In this document: piece by piece, positions 8,428 through 16,588 of the stretch
Position numbering within the stretch: the stretch's first letter is position 1
Layout: each line of letters opens with the position of its first letter
DNA from: an uncultured Roseovarius sp.
GTDB lineage: Bacteria > Pseudomonadota > Alphaproteobacteria > Rhodobacterales > Rhodobacteraceae
Assembly (NCBI GenBank): GCA_947496175.1
Contig: CANMBU010000004.1
Span: 88,501 to 152,500 of the forward strand
Reading direction: 5' to 3'
Length of the DNA stretch: 64,000 bases
The notes under the pieces: generated by a model
Seen by the model: the letters and a program-made list of their open reading frames with translations, nothing else
Databases searched by the model: none
Told to the model about the DNA's origin: nothing
Position numbers and translations under genes: made by a program

Positions 8428-9725
8428 TCAAAACCGAATGGTCGATTGAGGCCACCGCCGCGCGGAGGGCGCAATATTATGCTGCTTCGCAGTCAAAATT
8501 CGTCCCCTTCAAAGAGCCGATGGTCTTTAAGCGCGGGTCGATGCAGTACCTCTGGGATGCAGAGGATCGCAAATATATCGACCTGCTGGGTATGAATGTG
8601 TGCATCTCGGTGGGCCATTCGCACCCTGATGTGGTCAAAGCGGCAACCGAGCAGGCGCAGACGCTGACACATTGCACCACGATGTTCTATCACCCCACAC
8701 CCGCCCATCTGGCCGAAGAGCTGGCGGCAACCATGCCCCAGGGGGAAGACTGGGTGGTGCATTTCACCAATTCAGGGGCTGAGGCCATTGATCTGGCGAT
8801 GACCATGGCGCGGACCTACACGGGTAATCTCGATTTGCTGGCGCTGCGCACGTCCTACCATGGGCCTACAGCGGCGGCGCAGTCCGTTACGGGCATTGCC
8901 GGCTGGCGGCATCCGGGCATGCCGGGGCATGTGGCGTTTGTGCCCGAGCCGAACCAGTACCGCGGGATTTTTGGCGAGAATGCGGGGGCTGATCCGTATC
9001 TCGATGAGACTGAGCGCGCGATTGCCACCGCGACGACTGGCCAGGTCGCGGGCATGCTTGTGGAAAGCGTGCAGGGGTATGGGGGGATCATCGAGATGCC
9101 CAAGGGATATATGTCAGGGGCCGCCGAACGTGTGCGCGCGGCGGGTGGGCTCTATATTGCGGACGAGGTGCAGTCGGGCTTTGGTCGCACGGGCGACCAC
9201 ATGTGGGGTTTTGAGGCGGACGGTGTTGTGCCGGACATCGTGGTGATGGCCAAAGGAATTGGCAATGGCTTCCCACTGGGTGCTGTTGTGGCGAAGAAGG
9301 CTGTTGCCGCACCGATGGCTGAGAAATTCATGTTCCACACCTATGGGGCCAATCCCACAAGCTGTGCGGCGGGCCGGGCTGTGCTTGAGGTGATATGGCG
9401 TGACAAGGTGCAGGAGAATGCGCGGGAGGTGGGCGCGGCGCTTCTGGAGCGGCTTCACGGGTTGAAAGACAAACATGCCGTCATCGGGGACGTGCGCGGC
9501 CGGGGCTTGATGCTGGCCATTGAGATGGTGAAGGACCGCAAGACCAAGGAACCCGATGAGGATGTCACAGCGGCGGTGTTTGAAAAGACCCGCGACGCCG
9601 GGCTGATCCTGTCAAAATCCGGGCCGCACCGGTCCTGCCTGCGCATGGTGCCGCCGATGTGTTTGTCGTTGCAGGATGTCGATCAGGTGGCCGAAGGGCT
9701 GGATGCGGCGTTTTCGGCGGTGTGA
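8424..9725 (+). CDS. Class III (omega) PLP-dependent aminotransferase, AGXT2-like
   Basis: 433 residues with the full class III pattern: NSGAEAID, the IADEVQSGFGRTG motif (Asp near 247 for the PLP nitrogen) and the Schiff-base Lys near 277 in VVMAKGIGNGFPLGA. Overall it resembles alanine-glyoxylate aminotransferase 2, a family that also deaminates N-methylated and beta-amino acids. Last gene of the LysR-linked operon and coupled by ATGA to the second dehydrogenase. It would act on the demethylated amino compound. Family certain, substrate inferred. Confidence 0.88.
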   Translation: MIKTEWSIEATAARRAQYYAASQSKFVPFKEPMVFKRGSMQYLWDAEDRKYIDLLGMNVCISVGHSHPDVVKAATEQAQTLTHCTTMFYHPTPAHLAEELAATMPQGEDWVVHFTNSGAEAIDLAMTMARTYTGNLDLLALRTSYHGPTAAAQSVTGIAGWRHPGMPGHVAFVPEPNQYRGIFGENAGADPYLDETERAIATATTGQVAGMLVESVQGYGGIIEMPKGYMSGAAERVRAAGGLYIADEVQSGFGRTGDHMWGFEADGVVPDIVVMAKGIGNGFPLGAVVAKKAVAAPMAEKFMFHTYGANPTSCAAGRAVLEVIWRDKVQENAREVGAALLERLHGLKDKHAVIGDVRGRGLMLAIEMVKDRKTKEPDEDVTAAVFEKTRDAGLILSKSGPHRSCLRMVPPMCLSLQDVDQVAEGLDAAFSAV

Positions 9726-10020
9726 GGGACGGCTGCTCTGCGGACTTTGCTGCCATATCCAATCGGAGTGTGAAGACGCGCGATGGCCAGACCGCGGGGT
9801 GGCGACCTGCCATTGGTTCAGGTCACTTTATGGCAGCCAATTCTGCAAATTCGCTGATCTCAGCGCCCACGTGGACCAATCGCCAGCCCGGGGGGCGGTC
9901 TGGCGATCGCGCGGCGGCGCTACGCGCCTTGATTCCGCGCGAGAGGAGTCTTCTTGGGCTCAAACCCGACTTTGCCAAGTTGTGCCAAGAAAGGTCACAA
10001 AGATCAGTCAAACCGCCCCT
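9726..10020. other. Non-coding stretch after the aminotransferase
   Basis: About 300 bp with no convincing gene. Two plus-strand frames run out of the aminotransferase into this stretch, but they are out of phase with it, Cys/Arg/Trp-rich and lack RBS signals. I recognise no RNA or mobile element; a degraded insertion is possible. Confidence 0.4.
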
Positions 10021-10030
10021 CCAAATGAAA

Positions 10031-10051
10031 GGGGGCCGTTGGTTCGGCCCC
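10031..10051 (-). terminator. Hairpin terminator on the minus strand
   Basis: GGGGCCG...CGGCCCC stem; read on the minus strand it is followed by CTTTCATTT. It lies 42 bp after the minus-strand ORF ending at 10094 and would close the small transcript starting near 10292. Confidence 0.55.
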
Positions 10052-10093
10052 TCAGTCAGTCCTGCCGTGTGTGCGTGATTGTCAGTTTTGCTT

Positions 10094-10219
10094 TCAGAGG
10101 CGCGCATGAGAAAGGCGGGTGTCTGTTATGCAACTTGGATGGGTCAATGATGCGGCGGAAGATACAAGCGCGATACAAAATACAAACAAGAACAAAGCCA
10201 TAAAGATCATCACCTGCAT
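10094..10219 (-). CDS. Possible small single-span membrane protein
   Basis: 41-residue ORF, starting at ATG 10219 or at the internal ATG 10210, dominated by one hydrophobic segment (VMIFMALFLFVFCIALVSS) and a short polar tail. The internal ATG overlaps the stop of the 21-residue ORF before it (TGATG), the usual sign of translational coupling. It lies between a good promoter and a hairpin terminator on the same strand. No family recognised. It may be an artefact, but four independent signals line up. Confidence 0.4.
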   Translation of the reverse strand: MQVMIFMALFLFVFCIALVSSAASLTHPSCITDTRLSHARL

Positions 10220-10275
10220 ATGTCGGGAAGATGAGTGAAGCAGTCGCAAGGCTTTGAAAGCTCCAGCGCGGTCAT
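10210..10275 (-). CDS. Possible 21-residue leader or micro-protein
   Basis: Starts at ATG 10275 with GGGAGGA five bases upstream, an excellent RBS, and stops in a one-base overlap with the next ATG. The peptide contains three cysteines (CDC near the middle and a C-terminal Cys). It could be a leader peptide for the membrane ORF that follows or a micro-protein itself. No homology known to me. Confidence 0.4.
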   Translation of the reverse strand: MTALELSKPCDCFTHLPDICR

Positions 10276-10296
10276 ATGATCCTCCCACGTTCATTT

Positions 10297-10326
10297 TGTA
10301 TAGGCGAAGTGATTCGAAGCGGTCAA
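10297..10326 (-). promoter_or_regulatory. Sigma-70-type promoter on the minus strand
   Basis: On the minus strand, -35 TTGACC (10326-10321) and -10 TATACA (10302-10297) are separated by 18 bp. Initiation near 10290 would leave a leader of about 15-20 nt carrying the GGGAGGA RBS of the 21-residue ORF. The promoter points away from aroC. Confidence 0.6.
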
Positions 10327-10503
10327 TAGAAACCGATTTGCGAGGTGTGAATTCGGTGCTCGACCCAGGGCTTTCATCGTTCTGCCAGGCCGTGCGAGGT
10401 TTGCACGCTTGCATCGCCGCGCGCGGCATTCCGGCGCGTTCGGCGAAATTGCTTGAGGCGGGTGCTGTGCGCGGCTAAGTCCATCCGTCAAAGGAGATCG
10501 GGC

Positions 10504-11607
10504 ATGAGCCTCAACACATTCGGACATCTCTTTCGCGTCACCACATGGGGCGAAAGCCACGGGCCCGCTTTGGGTGCGACGGTGGATGGCTGCCCGCCCG
10601 GAGTGGCGGTGGATGAGGCGTTTCTCCAGACCTTTCTCGACAAGCGCCGCCCAGGCCAGAGCAAGTTCACCACGCAGCGCAAGGAAGCGGATGCGGTGAA
10701 AATCCTGTCGGGTGTGTTTGAGGGGCAAACGACCGGCACGCCCGTGCAGTTGATGATCGAGAACACCGATCAGCGCAGCAAGGATTATGGCGACATTGCC
10801 CAGACGTTCCGCCCCGGCCATGCCGATATCACCTATCACCAGAAATACGGCATTCGGGACTATCGCGGAGGCGGGCGCAGCTCGGCGCGTGAAACAGCGG
10901 CGCGTGTGGCAGCTGGCGGGTTGGCGCGTGCAGCTTTGCGGGATTTGGCGCCGGGGCTTGAGATCAAGGGGTATATGACGCGTATGGGCGAGGTCGAGAT
11001 TGACCGCACGCGCATGGATTGGGCCGAGATTGATCGCAACGACTTTTTCCTGCCGGATGCCAAGGCTGTTACGGCGTGGGAAACCTATTTGCAGGATATC
11101 CGCAAGGCGCAGAATTCGGTTGGGGCAGAGATCGAGGTTGTGTGTCGCGGCGCGCCTGCCGGACTGGGGGCGCCGGTCTATGGCAAGCTTGATACCGATT
11201 TGGCCGCCGCGATGATGTCGATCAACGCAGTAAAAGGGGTTGAGATTGGCGAAGGCATGGCGGCGGCGCGCCTGTCGGGGACAGACAACGCCGATGAGAT
11301 CTTCATGGGTGCGAACGGGCCGGAGTATAGCTCGAACCATGCAGGTGGGATCCTTGGGGGGATTTCCACCGGGCAGGATATTGTCGTGCGCTTTGCCGTC
11401 AAACCGACCTCGTCCATCCTGACGCCACGCAAATCCATTCGCATGGATGGCAGCGCCACGGAGGTCGTGACCAAGGGACGGCACGATCCCTGTGTGGGTA
11501 TCCGCGCCGTGCCGGTCGGTGAGGCGATGATGGCGTGCGTGATACTCGATCATCTGCTTTTGCATCGCGGTCAGGTCGGAGACGGTCCGGGTGGTGTGAT
11601 TGGGTAG
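10504..11607 (+). CDS. aroC: Chorismate synthase
   Basis: 367 residues; last common step of aromatic amino acid biosynthesis, converting EPSP to chorismate with reduced FMN. Signature motifs are present: [18 protein letters not shown] near the N-terminus, RPGHAD with the conserved [10 protein letters not shown] stretch near residues 120-135, and a C-terminal [16 protein letters not shown] 10504 is preceded by AAAGGAG and matches the family N-terminus ([20 protein letters not shown]); an upstream in-frame start at 10453 is rejected. Stand-alone gene followed by intergenic repeats. Confidence 0.98.
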   Translation: MSLNTFGHLFRVTTWGESHGPALGATVDGCPPGVAVDEAFLQTFLDKRRPGQSKFTTQRKEADAVKILSGVFEGQTTGTPVQLMIENTDQRSKDYGDIAQTFRPGHADITYHQKYGIRDYRGGGRSSARETAARVAAGGLARAALRDLAPGLEIKGYMTRMGEVEIDRTRMDWAEIDRNDFFLPDAKAVTAWETYLQDIRKAQNSVGAEIEVVCRGAPAGLGAPVYGKLDTDLAAAMMSINAVKGVEIGEGMAAARLSGTDNADEIFMGANGPEYSSNHAGGILGGISTGQDIVVRFAVKPTSSILTPRKSIRMDGSATEVVTKGRHDPCVGIRAVPVGEAMMACVILDHLLLHRGQVGDGPGGVIG

Positions 11608-11612
11608 GGCGC

Positions 11613-11631
11613 GGAATTTTGGGAAAATTCC
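11613..11631. repeat. AT-rich perfect hairpin after aroC
   Basis: GGAATTTT/AAAATTCC with a GGG loop, 6 bp after the aroC stop. Same style as the hairpins at 3600-3644, 28097-28137 and 32114-32177. It may serve as a weak terminator or a 3' mRNA-stabilising structure. Confidence 0.65.
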
Positions 11632-11669
11632 GGTGCCTCCGGCGGGGTATTTTTGACAAGAAAGAAGCC
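11632..11669 (+). repeat. Dispersed intergenic repeat, GGGGTATTT...GACAAGAAAGAA type, copy 1
   Basis: Shares a GCCT..GGCG stretch and GGGGTATTT--GACAAGAAAGAA with 55239-55283. Both copies lie just downstream of a plus-strand gene or its terminator. Confidence 0.55.
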
Positions 11670-11674
11670 GGTGT

Positions 11675-12547
11675 TCACTCAGGCTTGGTCTGTCGTGATA
11701 TTTGAACCGCGAGGATGCCAAGGGTCACGATGATCACGCCGATGATGTCCCATATGCGGAGCGCCTCGCCCAGGATCAGCGCGGCGATGGTGACGCCGAG
11801 AAACGGGTTGAGAAAGTGGAATGTGGCAGCTTTGATGGCGCCGATGCGGTTGACCAGCCAGAACCAGGCCAATGTTGCAGCAAGGCCAGGGATCAGCGTG
11901 GTGTAGGCAAAGGCCGCAATAAGTTGCCAGGACCAGTCGATCCGGATGGTCTCGGTGGTCGCACCTACAACACCGAGCACCACACTGCCGACCAGCATCT
12001 GAAGACCAACGATCATAAGGAAATTGCCGCCAGAGGTCGCCCCGCGCACAGACAGGGTTGCAAAGGTCAGTGCGATAACGCCGATGACACAGAGTGCGAT
12101 GCCATAAAGGTCGGCGCCGCCTTGCAGGCGCGACCCCATAATTATGCCGACCCCGATCACCCCAGCCGCGAGTCCGGCAAACCCGAGCGCGCCAATGCGT
12201 TCCTTGAAGACGACCCAACTGGCCAGCCCGACGAGAAGTGGCATGGTGGATGCTATGATGGCCGCGAGTGACGCCTCAACGGTTTGCATGGCTACGAAGT
12301 TGAGGCCGAGATAGAGCGCGTTCTGGCAGATGCCGAAGATGATGGTTGCGCGCCACTGTGCCGGTGTCAGATGCCAGGTTTGACCCAGGGCCCGGGCGAT
12401 CAGGACGCCGAGCAAGCCGGAGATCAGGAACCGCAAGGCAAGTGCGCTGACCGGTGGGGCTGCGGCCACGATGATACGGGCGGAGGTAAATGCGCTCGAC
12501 CACATGACCGCAAATGCCAGGCCCATCAGAATTGCGCGCACGTCCAT
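11675..12547 (-). CDS. EamA/DMT-superfamily permease
   Basis: 290-residue integral membrane protein with about ten hydrophobic segments arranged as two EamA repeats. The N-terminal half has the typical WSSAFTSARI, the second repeat ends near TLGILAVQISRQ. Members export amino acids or other small metabolites from the cytoplasm. The ATG at 12547 has no strong RBS. It is followed downstream (11632-11669) by an intergenic repeat, and its upstream neighbour hup has its own terminator, so it is likely transcribed separately. Substrate not predictable. Confidence 0.88.
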   Translation of the reverse strand: MDVRAILMGLAFAVMWSSAFTSARIIVAAAPPVSALALRFLISGLLGVLIARALGQTWHLTPAQWRATIIFGICQNALYLGLNFVAMQTVEASLAAIIASTMPLLVGLASWVVFKERIGALGFAGLAAGVIGVGIIMGSRLQGGADLYGIALCVIGVIALTFATLSVRGATSGGNFLMIVGLQMLVGSVVLGVVGATTETIRIDWSWQLIAAFAYTTLIPGLAATLAWFWLVNRIGAIKAATFHFLNPFLGVTIAALILGEALRIWDIIGVIIVTLGILAVQISRQTKPE

Positions 12548-12564
12548 AACTGTTGTCCAAACTC

Positions 12565-12592
12565 AAAAGGGCCGCCAATGAGGCGACCCTTT
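12565..12592 (-). terminator. Terminator of hup
   Basis: On the minus strand a stem AAAGGGTCGCC/GGCGGCCCTTT (one G-T pair) with a 5-nt loop ends in TTTT. It lies about 25 bp past the hup stop and just before the DMT permease start. Confidence 0.8.
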
Positions 12593-12616
12593 CTCAAACT
12601 GTCTGGAATGACAAGA

Positions 12617-12904
12617 TCAGCCGTTCACGCTGTCTTTCAGCGCCTTTGCGATGGTCATCTTGACGACCTTGTCAGCATCCTTTTTGATCTGCTCGCCGGT
12701 GGCTGGGTTGCGCACCATACGCGCCGGACGCTCGCGGCAGTAGATTTTACCAACGCCTGGAAGTGTTACCGCGCCGCCACCCGATACTTCGCGGGTGATG
12801 ATCGAGATAAGCGAGTCCAGCGCGCCGCTCGCGGATTTCTTGTCGCTGCCCATTTCCTCGGCCAAGGCCGTGACGAGCTGTGTTTTGGTCATAGGTTTTG
12901 CCAT
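12617..12904 (-). CDS. hup: HU-family histone-like DNA-binding protein
   Basis: 95 residues. The HU/IHF fold is evident: TKTQLVTALAEEMG at the N-terminus, GGGAVTLPGVGKI in the middle and the DNA-contacting arm with RNPATGEQI followed by a C-terminal helix (VVKMTIAKALKDSVN). It bends and compacts DNA in the nucleoid. GAAGGAGA precedes the ATG, and a terminator follows. RNPATGE suits HU rather than the sequence-specific IHF subunits. Confidence 0.94.
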   Translation of the reverse strand: MAKPMTKTQLVTALAEEMGSDKKSASGALDSLISIITREVSGGGAVTLPGVGKIYCRERPARMVRNPATGEQIKKDADKVVKMTIAKALKDSVNG

Positions 12905-13257
12905 TTTCTGGTCTCCTTCAACTGCCCGTTTCTTGGGCCTCCTGCGGCAGATTTAACTGCATCTTGTGAGTGAACACAACAAATAGTGTAAGAAAATAAG
13001 GTTTTTCGGCGGGTTTTGGGGTGTTTTGTCCGAGGATTCCAAAAGATACCCTACAGTTTTCTGCTCTTGGGTTCGATTGCCCGGAGAAATGCATCTTCTT
13101 GCGCAAGGCCGAATCAAGGCTAAAACCCTTGATTTGAAGCGTTTCGATAACGGTGGCGGGGGAATTTGGCATGTTATCCGAGTGTATTTGACGCCGGAAT
13201 ACTGAAGGGGTGGGCATGACGGCCCACCCCGAGTTCTGCCAATTTTGACAGTCTTGG
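12905..13257. other. Upstream region of hup
   Basis: A 353-bp gap. The minus strand holds the hup leader and a plausible promoter (TTGTGT, 17 bp, TTAAAT, about 45-70 bp before the ATG). A 99-codon minus-strand frame covers most of the gap but has no RBS and runs through this promoter, so I do not call it a gene. Confidence 0.4.
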
Positions 13258-13539
13258 TTACGCTGCCTTGGGGTCGCTCACCTCTGCGAGGATGCGTTCA
13301 GTGCGTGCCTCCTCAAGTTTGTTGTGCAGGCGGTGGCTTTCTTCGGTGTCACGAATGGACTTTGTAATTCCGGCGGTCGTACTCACCAGCATGATTGCAG
13401 ACATTGCGTAGAATCCTTTCGCAGCAAATGAGGCCTCCAAGAAGAAGATGCCGCCGGCCATCATAGAAGCGGCCACCGCAAATTGCAGATAGGTGAAGAG
13501 GGTCCAGGCGTTGGAGTTCTTGAGGGTATAACTGTCCAT
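13258..13539 (-). CDS. YiaA/YiaB-family small inner-membrane protein
   Basis: 93 residues with two hydrophobic helices (about 16-36 and 42-60) followed by the KSIRD motif and a charged coiled-coil-like C-terminus. This is the two-helix YiaA/B (YiaAB) layout. It lies 18 bp downstream of the pspA gene on the same strand and is probably cotranscribed with it, suggesting a role at the stressed inner membrane. AAGGAAAG precedes the start. Confidence 0.75.
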   Translation of the reverse strand: MDSYTLKNSNAWTLFTYLQFAVAASMMAGGIFFLEASFAAKGFYAMSAIMLVSTTAGITKSIRDTEESHRLHNKLEEARTERILAEVSDPKAA

Positions 13540-13557
13540 GGATCTTTCCTTTCAAGT

Positions 13558-14261
13558 TTATTTGGATTTCGATTGGTCTGGTTTTGGCTGCTGCTTGGCT
13601 TTGAGGCGTGCCAGCACGCTTTCCGCGTCGCTGCGTTTGGGTGCACCGCATCCAGCAATGGCCAGGCGGTCATCTATGTTTTCCGCGCGCATTTGCGTAG
13701 AAAGTTCCGTCATGGCTTTGGCGGTGGCCGCGGCGTGCTCCTGTCTGGTCTGCAACTTTCTGAGTGTGTCGGCTGCGTCCTCCAGATCCGTTTTGGACAT
13801 GGCGGGCAGGGCGCCGCGAAGCTTAATTGCCTTTTCATTGACTTCTGCAAGACGCTGACCGCGCTTCAGCTCGGTGAGCTGCGCCTCACTTTCCTTCAGG
13901 CATTGCCGCAACTGAAGCAGTTCGTTTGAATAGGTGCTAATTGCTTGCCGGGTTGCAGCGGCTTCGGCTTCCAGATCGGCAATTGCTTCGGACGCTTCCA
14001 TTGCAAGGTGCTCACGATCATTTTCGATCGCGTCGAGAGCTCGTACTTCAAGGGATGAGATCTGCTCTTCAAGTTTGGCCAGCGCTGCCTTTTCGCGGTC
14101 GGCATAGGCCATCACAACGGCCAGTGCCTTGCGTGTTTTTTCAACGCCGTTGGCCGCATCGCGCAGTTGTTGCCGAAGAATGGCAAGGCATTTGCGTCCA
14201 TCAATGCCTCAGCAGCATCCTCAGATCGACCCCGCGCCAGAACAAGTAATTTTCCAAACAT
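13558..14261 (-). pseudogene. pspA: PspA/IM30 phage-shock protein, frameshifted near codon 28
   Basis: PspA/IM30 proteins form membrane-repairing ESCRT-III-like coils. From ATG 14261 (AAGG upstream) the frame reads MFGKLLVLARGRSEDAAEAL, the family N-terminus, but then shifts. At about 14173-14186 one base is missing, after which the conserved ILRQQLRDAANGVEKTRKAL continues in another frame, joining the 185-codon frame (14115-13558) that carries the coiled coil. The total of 704 nt is one short of 235 codons. As written, translation from 14261 would give about 45 residues. Either a real loss of function or a sequence error. Operon with yiaA/B-like 13258-13539; divergent from a TetR gene. Confidence 0.82.
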
Positions 14262-14280
14262 TTTGACTTACCTTAATTTT

Positions 14281-14351
14281 TGAACGATGTTCACAGTGGT
14301 CAGATAGGAAGCTCATGAACGTTGTTCAAGATTGAACATGAACAACGTTCA
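14281..14351. promoter_or_regulatory. Three TGAAC-N3-GTTCA operator boxes
   Basis: TGAACGATGTTCA (14281-14293), TGAACGTTGTTCA (14316-14328) and TGAACAACGTTCA (14339-14351), each an imperfect palindrome; the second and third are exact reverse complements of each other. They fill the gap between pspA (minus) and the TetR-family gene (plus), so the TetR protein probably represses both. Confidence 0.75.
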
Positions 14352-14369
14352 GAAACAATTTGTGCAGAT

Positions 14370-15002
14370 ATGGAAAACAAAAGAGAGACCAAACGCGACG
14401 CGTTGCGGGAAAGATTGACCAAGGCCGCCGAAGGTTTAATCAAAGAACGGGGTTTGAGTGGTCTAAAGGCGCGCGATATCACCACCCGTGCAGAATGTGC
14501 CTTGGGTGCGCTTTATACGGCTGTAGAAGACCTTAGTCATTTAGTGGTCCTCGTTAATTCCCGAACTTTGTCTCATTTGGGGCAGGTGTTGCGCTCTGCG
14601 GTTCCGAAAGGCGCGACACCGGAACAAACGATGCATGCCCTGGCGCAGGCGTATGTGCAGTTTGCTGTCAATCATACAAACCTGTGGTCCGCGATCTTCA
14701 ACCACCGCCTGCCAGAGGGGGATGAAGCACCAGAGTGGCACCAGGCCGAATACGCCGTTCTGATTCAAGAGATTATTGCGCCGCTGTCGGTCTTGCGGCC
14801 GGACCTTGACCCCGAACAGCTGCGCCAGCGGTCACAAACACTTTTTGCGTCTGTGCACGGGGTCGTTCAACTGTCCATTCAAGGATTGTATGTCGGCGCG
14901 CCACCTGAGCGTCTTGCAGAAGAGGTTGACGCACTTGTCGAAGCCATGACGCGCGGAATTCGTCTGCTTGAAAATAAGGAGATGATTGGGCCGCAAGCCT
15001 GA
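14370..15002 (+). CDS. TetR/AcrR-family transcriptional regulator
   Basis: 210 residues with an N-terminal TetR helix-turn-helix (about residues 12-58; AAEGLIKERGLSGLKARDITTRAECALGALYTAV) and an all-helical ligand domain containing a TetR C-terminal pattern. ATG 14370 was chosen over 14322, because the latter lies inside the operator boxes. Divergent from pspA-yiaA/B and preceded by three palindromic boxes, so it is likely an autorepressor that also controls the membrane-stress pair. Ligand unknown. Confidence 0.88.
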   Translation: MENKRETKRDALRERLTKAAEGLIKERGLSGLKARDITTRAECALGALYTAVEDLSHLVVLVNSRTLSHLGQVLRSAVPKGATPEQTMHALAQAYVQFAVNHTNLWSAIFNHRLPEGDEAPEWHQAEYAVLIQEIIAPLSVLRPDLDPEQLRQRSQTLFASVHGVVQLSIQGLYVGAPPERLAEEVDALVEAMTRGIRLLENKEMIGPQA

Positions 15003-15009
15003 ACCGAAT

Positions 15010-16491
15010 TCACAAAAACGCCGTTTCATCGAAGCTGCGCAGTTTTCGTGAGTGAATCCGTTCCAAGGGCATTTTGCGGATATGCTCCATAGCGCGGATG
15101 CCGATCATGAGGTGGCGGGACACCTGGGTTTTGTAGAAATCTGACGCCATGCCGGGGAGTTTCAGCTCACCGTGCAAGGGTTTGTCAGACACGCACAGGA
15201 GCGTGCCATAGGGCACCCGAAAGCGGAACCCGTTGGCCGCGATGGTGGCACTTTCCATGTCCAGTGCGATGGCGCGTGATTGGCTGAGCCGTTGCACCGG
15301 GCCGGATTGATCGCGCAGCTCCCAGTTGCGGTTGTCAAAGCTGGCCACGGTGCCGGTGCGCATCACGCGTTTGAGGTCATAGCCTTCCAGCTCGGTCTCC
15401 GAGGCCACGGCCTGTTCCAGAGCAATCTGGATTTCGGCCAGAGCAGGGATCGGCACCCAGGCAGGCAGGTCGTCATCCAGTACGCCGTCTTCCCGCAGAT
15501 AGGCGTGGGCCAGCACGAAATCTCCGAGCGATTGCGAATTGCGCAAGCCGGCACAGTGGCCAACCATGATCCACGCATGCGGGCGCAGCACCGCGATGTG
15601 ATCCGTGGCGGTTTTGGCATTGGACGGCCCCACGCCGATATTCACCAAAGTAATCCCGCTGCCATCCGCTCGGGTCAGATGATAGCTTGGCATTTGTGGC
15701 AATTTGGATGTGGGGGTCAGGGGCGCGTCCGCGTCGGTGATCACAGCGTTGCCGGGGCCGACGAAGCTGTCATATCCGCTGTCTGGATCGGCCAGCATGT
15801 GGCGGGCATAGGCCTCGAACTCGGCCACGTAGAACTGATAGTTGGTGAACAGCACATGGTTCTGAAAATGGCGGGGGTCTGTCGCGGTATAATGCGTCAG
15901 CCGCGCCAGAGAGTAGTCCACCCGCTGTGCTGTAAAAGGGGCAAGCGCACCGGGTCCATCATCGTTTGGAGCAAGGGTTCCATTGACGATGTCGTCATTG
16001 GTGCTGGCTAGTTCGGGTACGTCAAAATGGTCGCGCAGTGTGAAATCAGCCGCGCCTTGTTGCGGCACACTGAGCCCGAAATCATTGGCCACTGCAAAAT
16101 GCACCGGCATGGGCGTTTGCGACGCTTGTATCGTTACAGGCACCTCGTGATTGCACATCAAAAGGTCAATCTGCTGTTCCAGGTAGTTTTGAAAAAGCCG
16201 AGGCCGTGTGATCGTCGTGGCGTAGGTGCCCGGCTCGGCCAAGTGGCCAAAACTGAGACGGCTGTCGATCTTGGCAAAGCTGCTCGTGGTTAAGCAGATC
16301 TCAGGATAAAAAGCGCGTACACGACCCGATGGGCCATGCGGAGACATGGCGGATTTGAACTCTTCACAGAGAAACTGCGTCGCCTCATCGTAGAGTGCGA
16401 TGAGATGAGCAACAGCGGCTTTGGCATCTGAAAATGTCTTGGGTGCAGAGGCGGGCGGTGTCCGCGCTGTGTCGGAGGGGGCATGAACCAT
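15010..16491 (-). CDS. amn: AMP nucleosidase
   Basis: 493 residues. Hydrolyses AMP to adenine and ribose 5-phosphate, adjusting the adenylate pool. Amn-type features: an N-terminal Amn-specific domain, then the nucleoside-phosphorylase-like fold with VNIGVGPSNAKTATDH, the LDMESATIAANGFRFRVPYG stretch (the purine-site Met-Glu) and CVSDKPLHGELKLPG near the C-terminus. ATG 16491 is preferred to the upstream 16533 because it matches family length, although its RBS is weak. Converges on the TetR gene with a 7-bp gap. Confidence 0.93.
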   Translation of the reverse strand: MVHAPSDTARTPPASAPKTFSDAKAAVAHLIALYDEATQFLCEEFKSAMSPHGPSGRVRAFYPEICLTTSSFAKIDSRLSFGHLAEPGTYATTITRPRLFQNYLEQQIDLLMCNHEVPVTIQASQTPMPVHFAVANDFGLSVPQQGAADFTLRDHFDVPELASTNDDIVNGTLAPNDDGPGALAPFTAQRVDYSLARLTHYTATDPRHFQNHVLFTNYQFYVAEFEAYARHMLADPDSGYDSFVGPGNAVITDADAPLTPTSKLPQMPSYHLTRADGSGITLVNIGVGPSNAKTATDHIAVLRPHAWIMVGHCAGLRNSQSLGDFVLAHAYLREDGVLDDDLPAWVPIPALAEIQIALEQAVASETELEGYDLKRVMRTGTVASFDNRNWELRDQSGPVQRLSQSRAIALDMESATIAANGFRFRVPYGTLLCVSDKPLHGELKLPGMASDFYKTQVSRHLMIGIRAMEHIRKMPLERIHSRKLRSFDETAFL

Positions 16492-16588
16492 GAAGGGACC
16501 TGATGTGATGCGGATGCAGGCGCACGTTGACACGGGCGCGGGCGGTGATCAAGTTGCCCGGGCGATGTGATCTTGGGGGATGTGCAAG

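Noticed and set aside
9659..10203. Two overlapping plus-strand frames of 139 and 175 codons
   Set aside because: Both begin inside the aminotransferase gene out of phase, have no RBS, and give Cys/Trp/Arg-rich sequences without fold character.
12918..13217. 99-codon minus-strand frame upstream of hup
   Set aside because: No RBS and it runs through the region that must hold the hup promoter and leader.
14170..14190. Programmed ribosomal frameshift in pspA
   Set aside because: No slippery heptamer or downstream pseudoknot-like stem was seen; a plain one-base loss explains the data.
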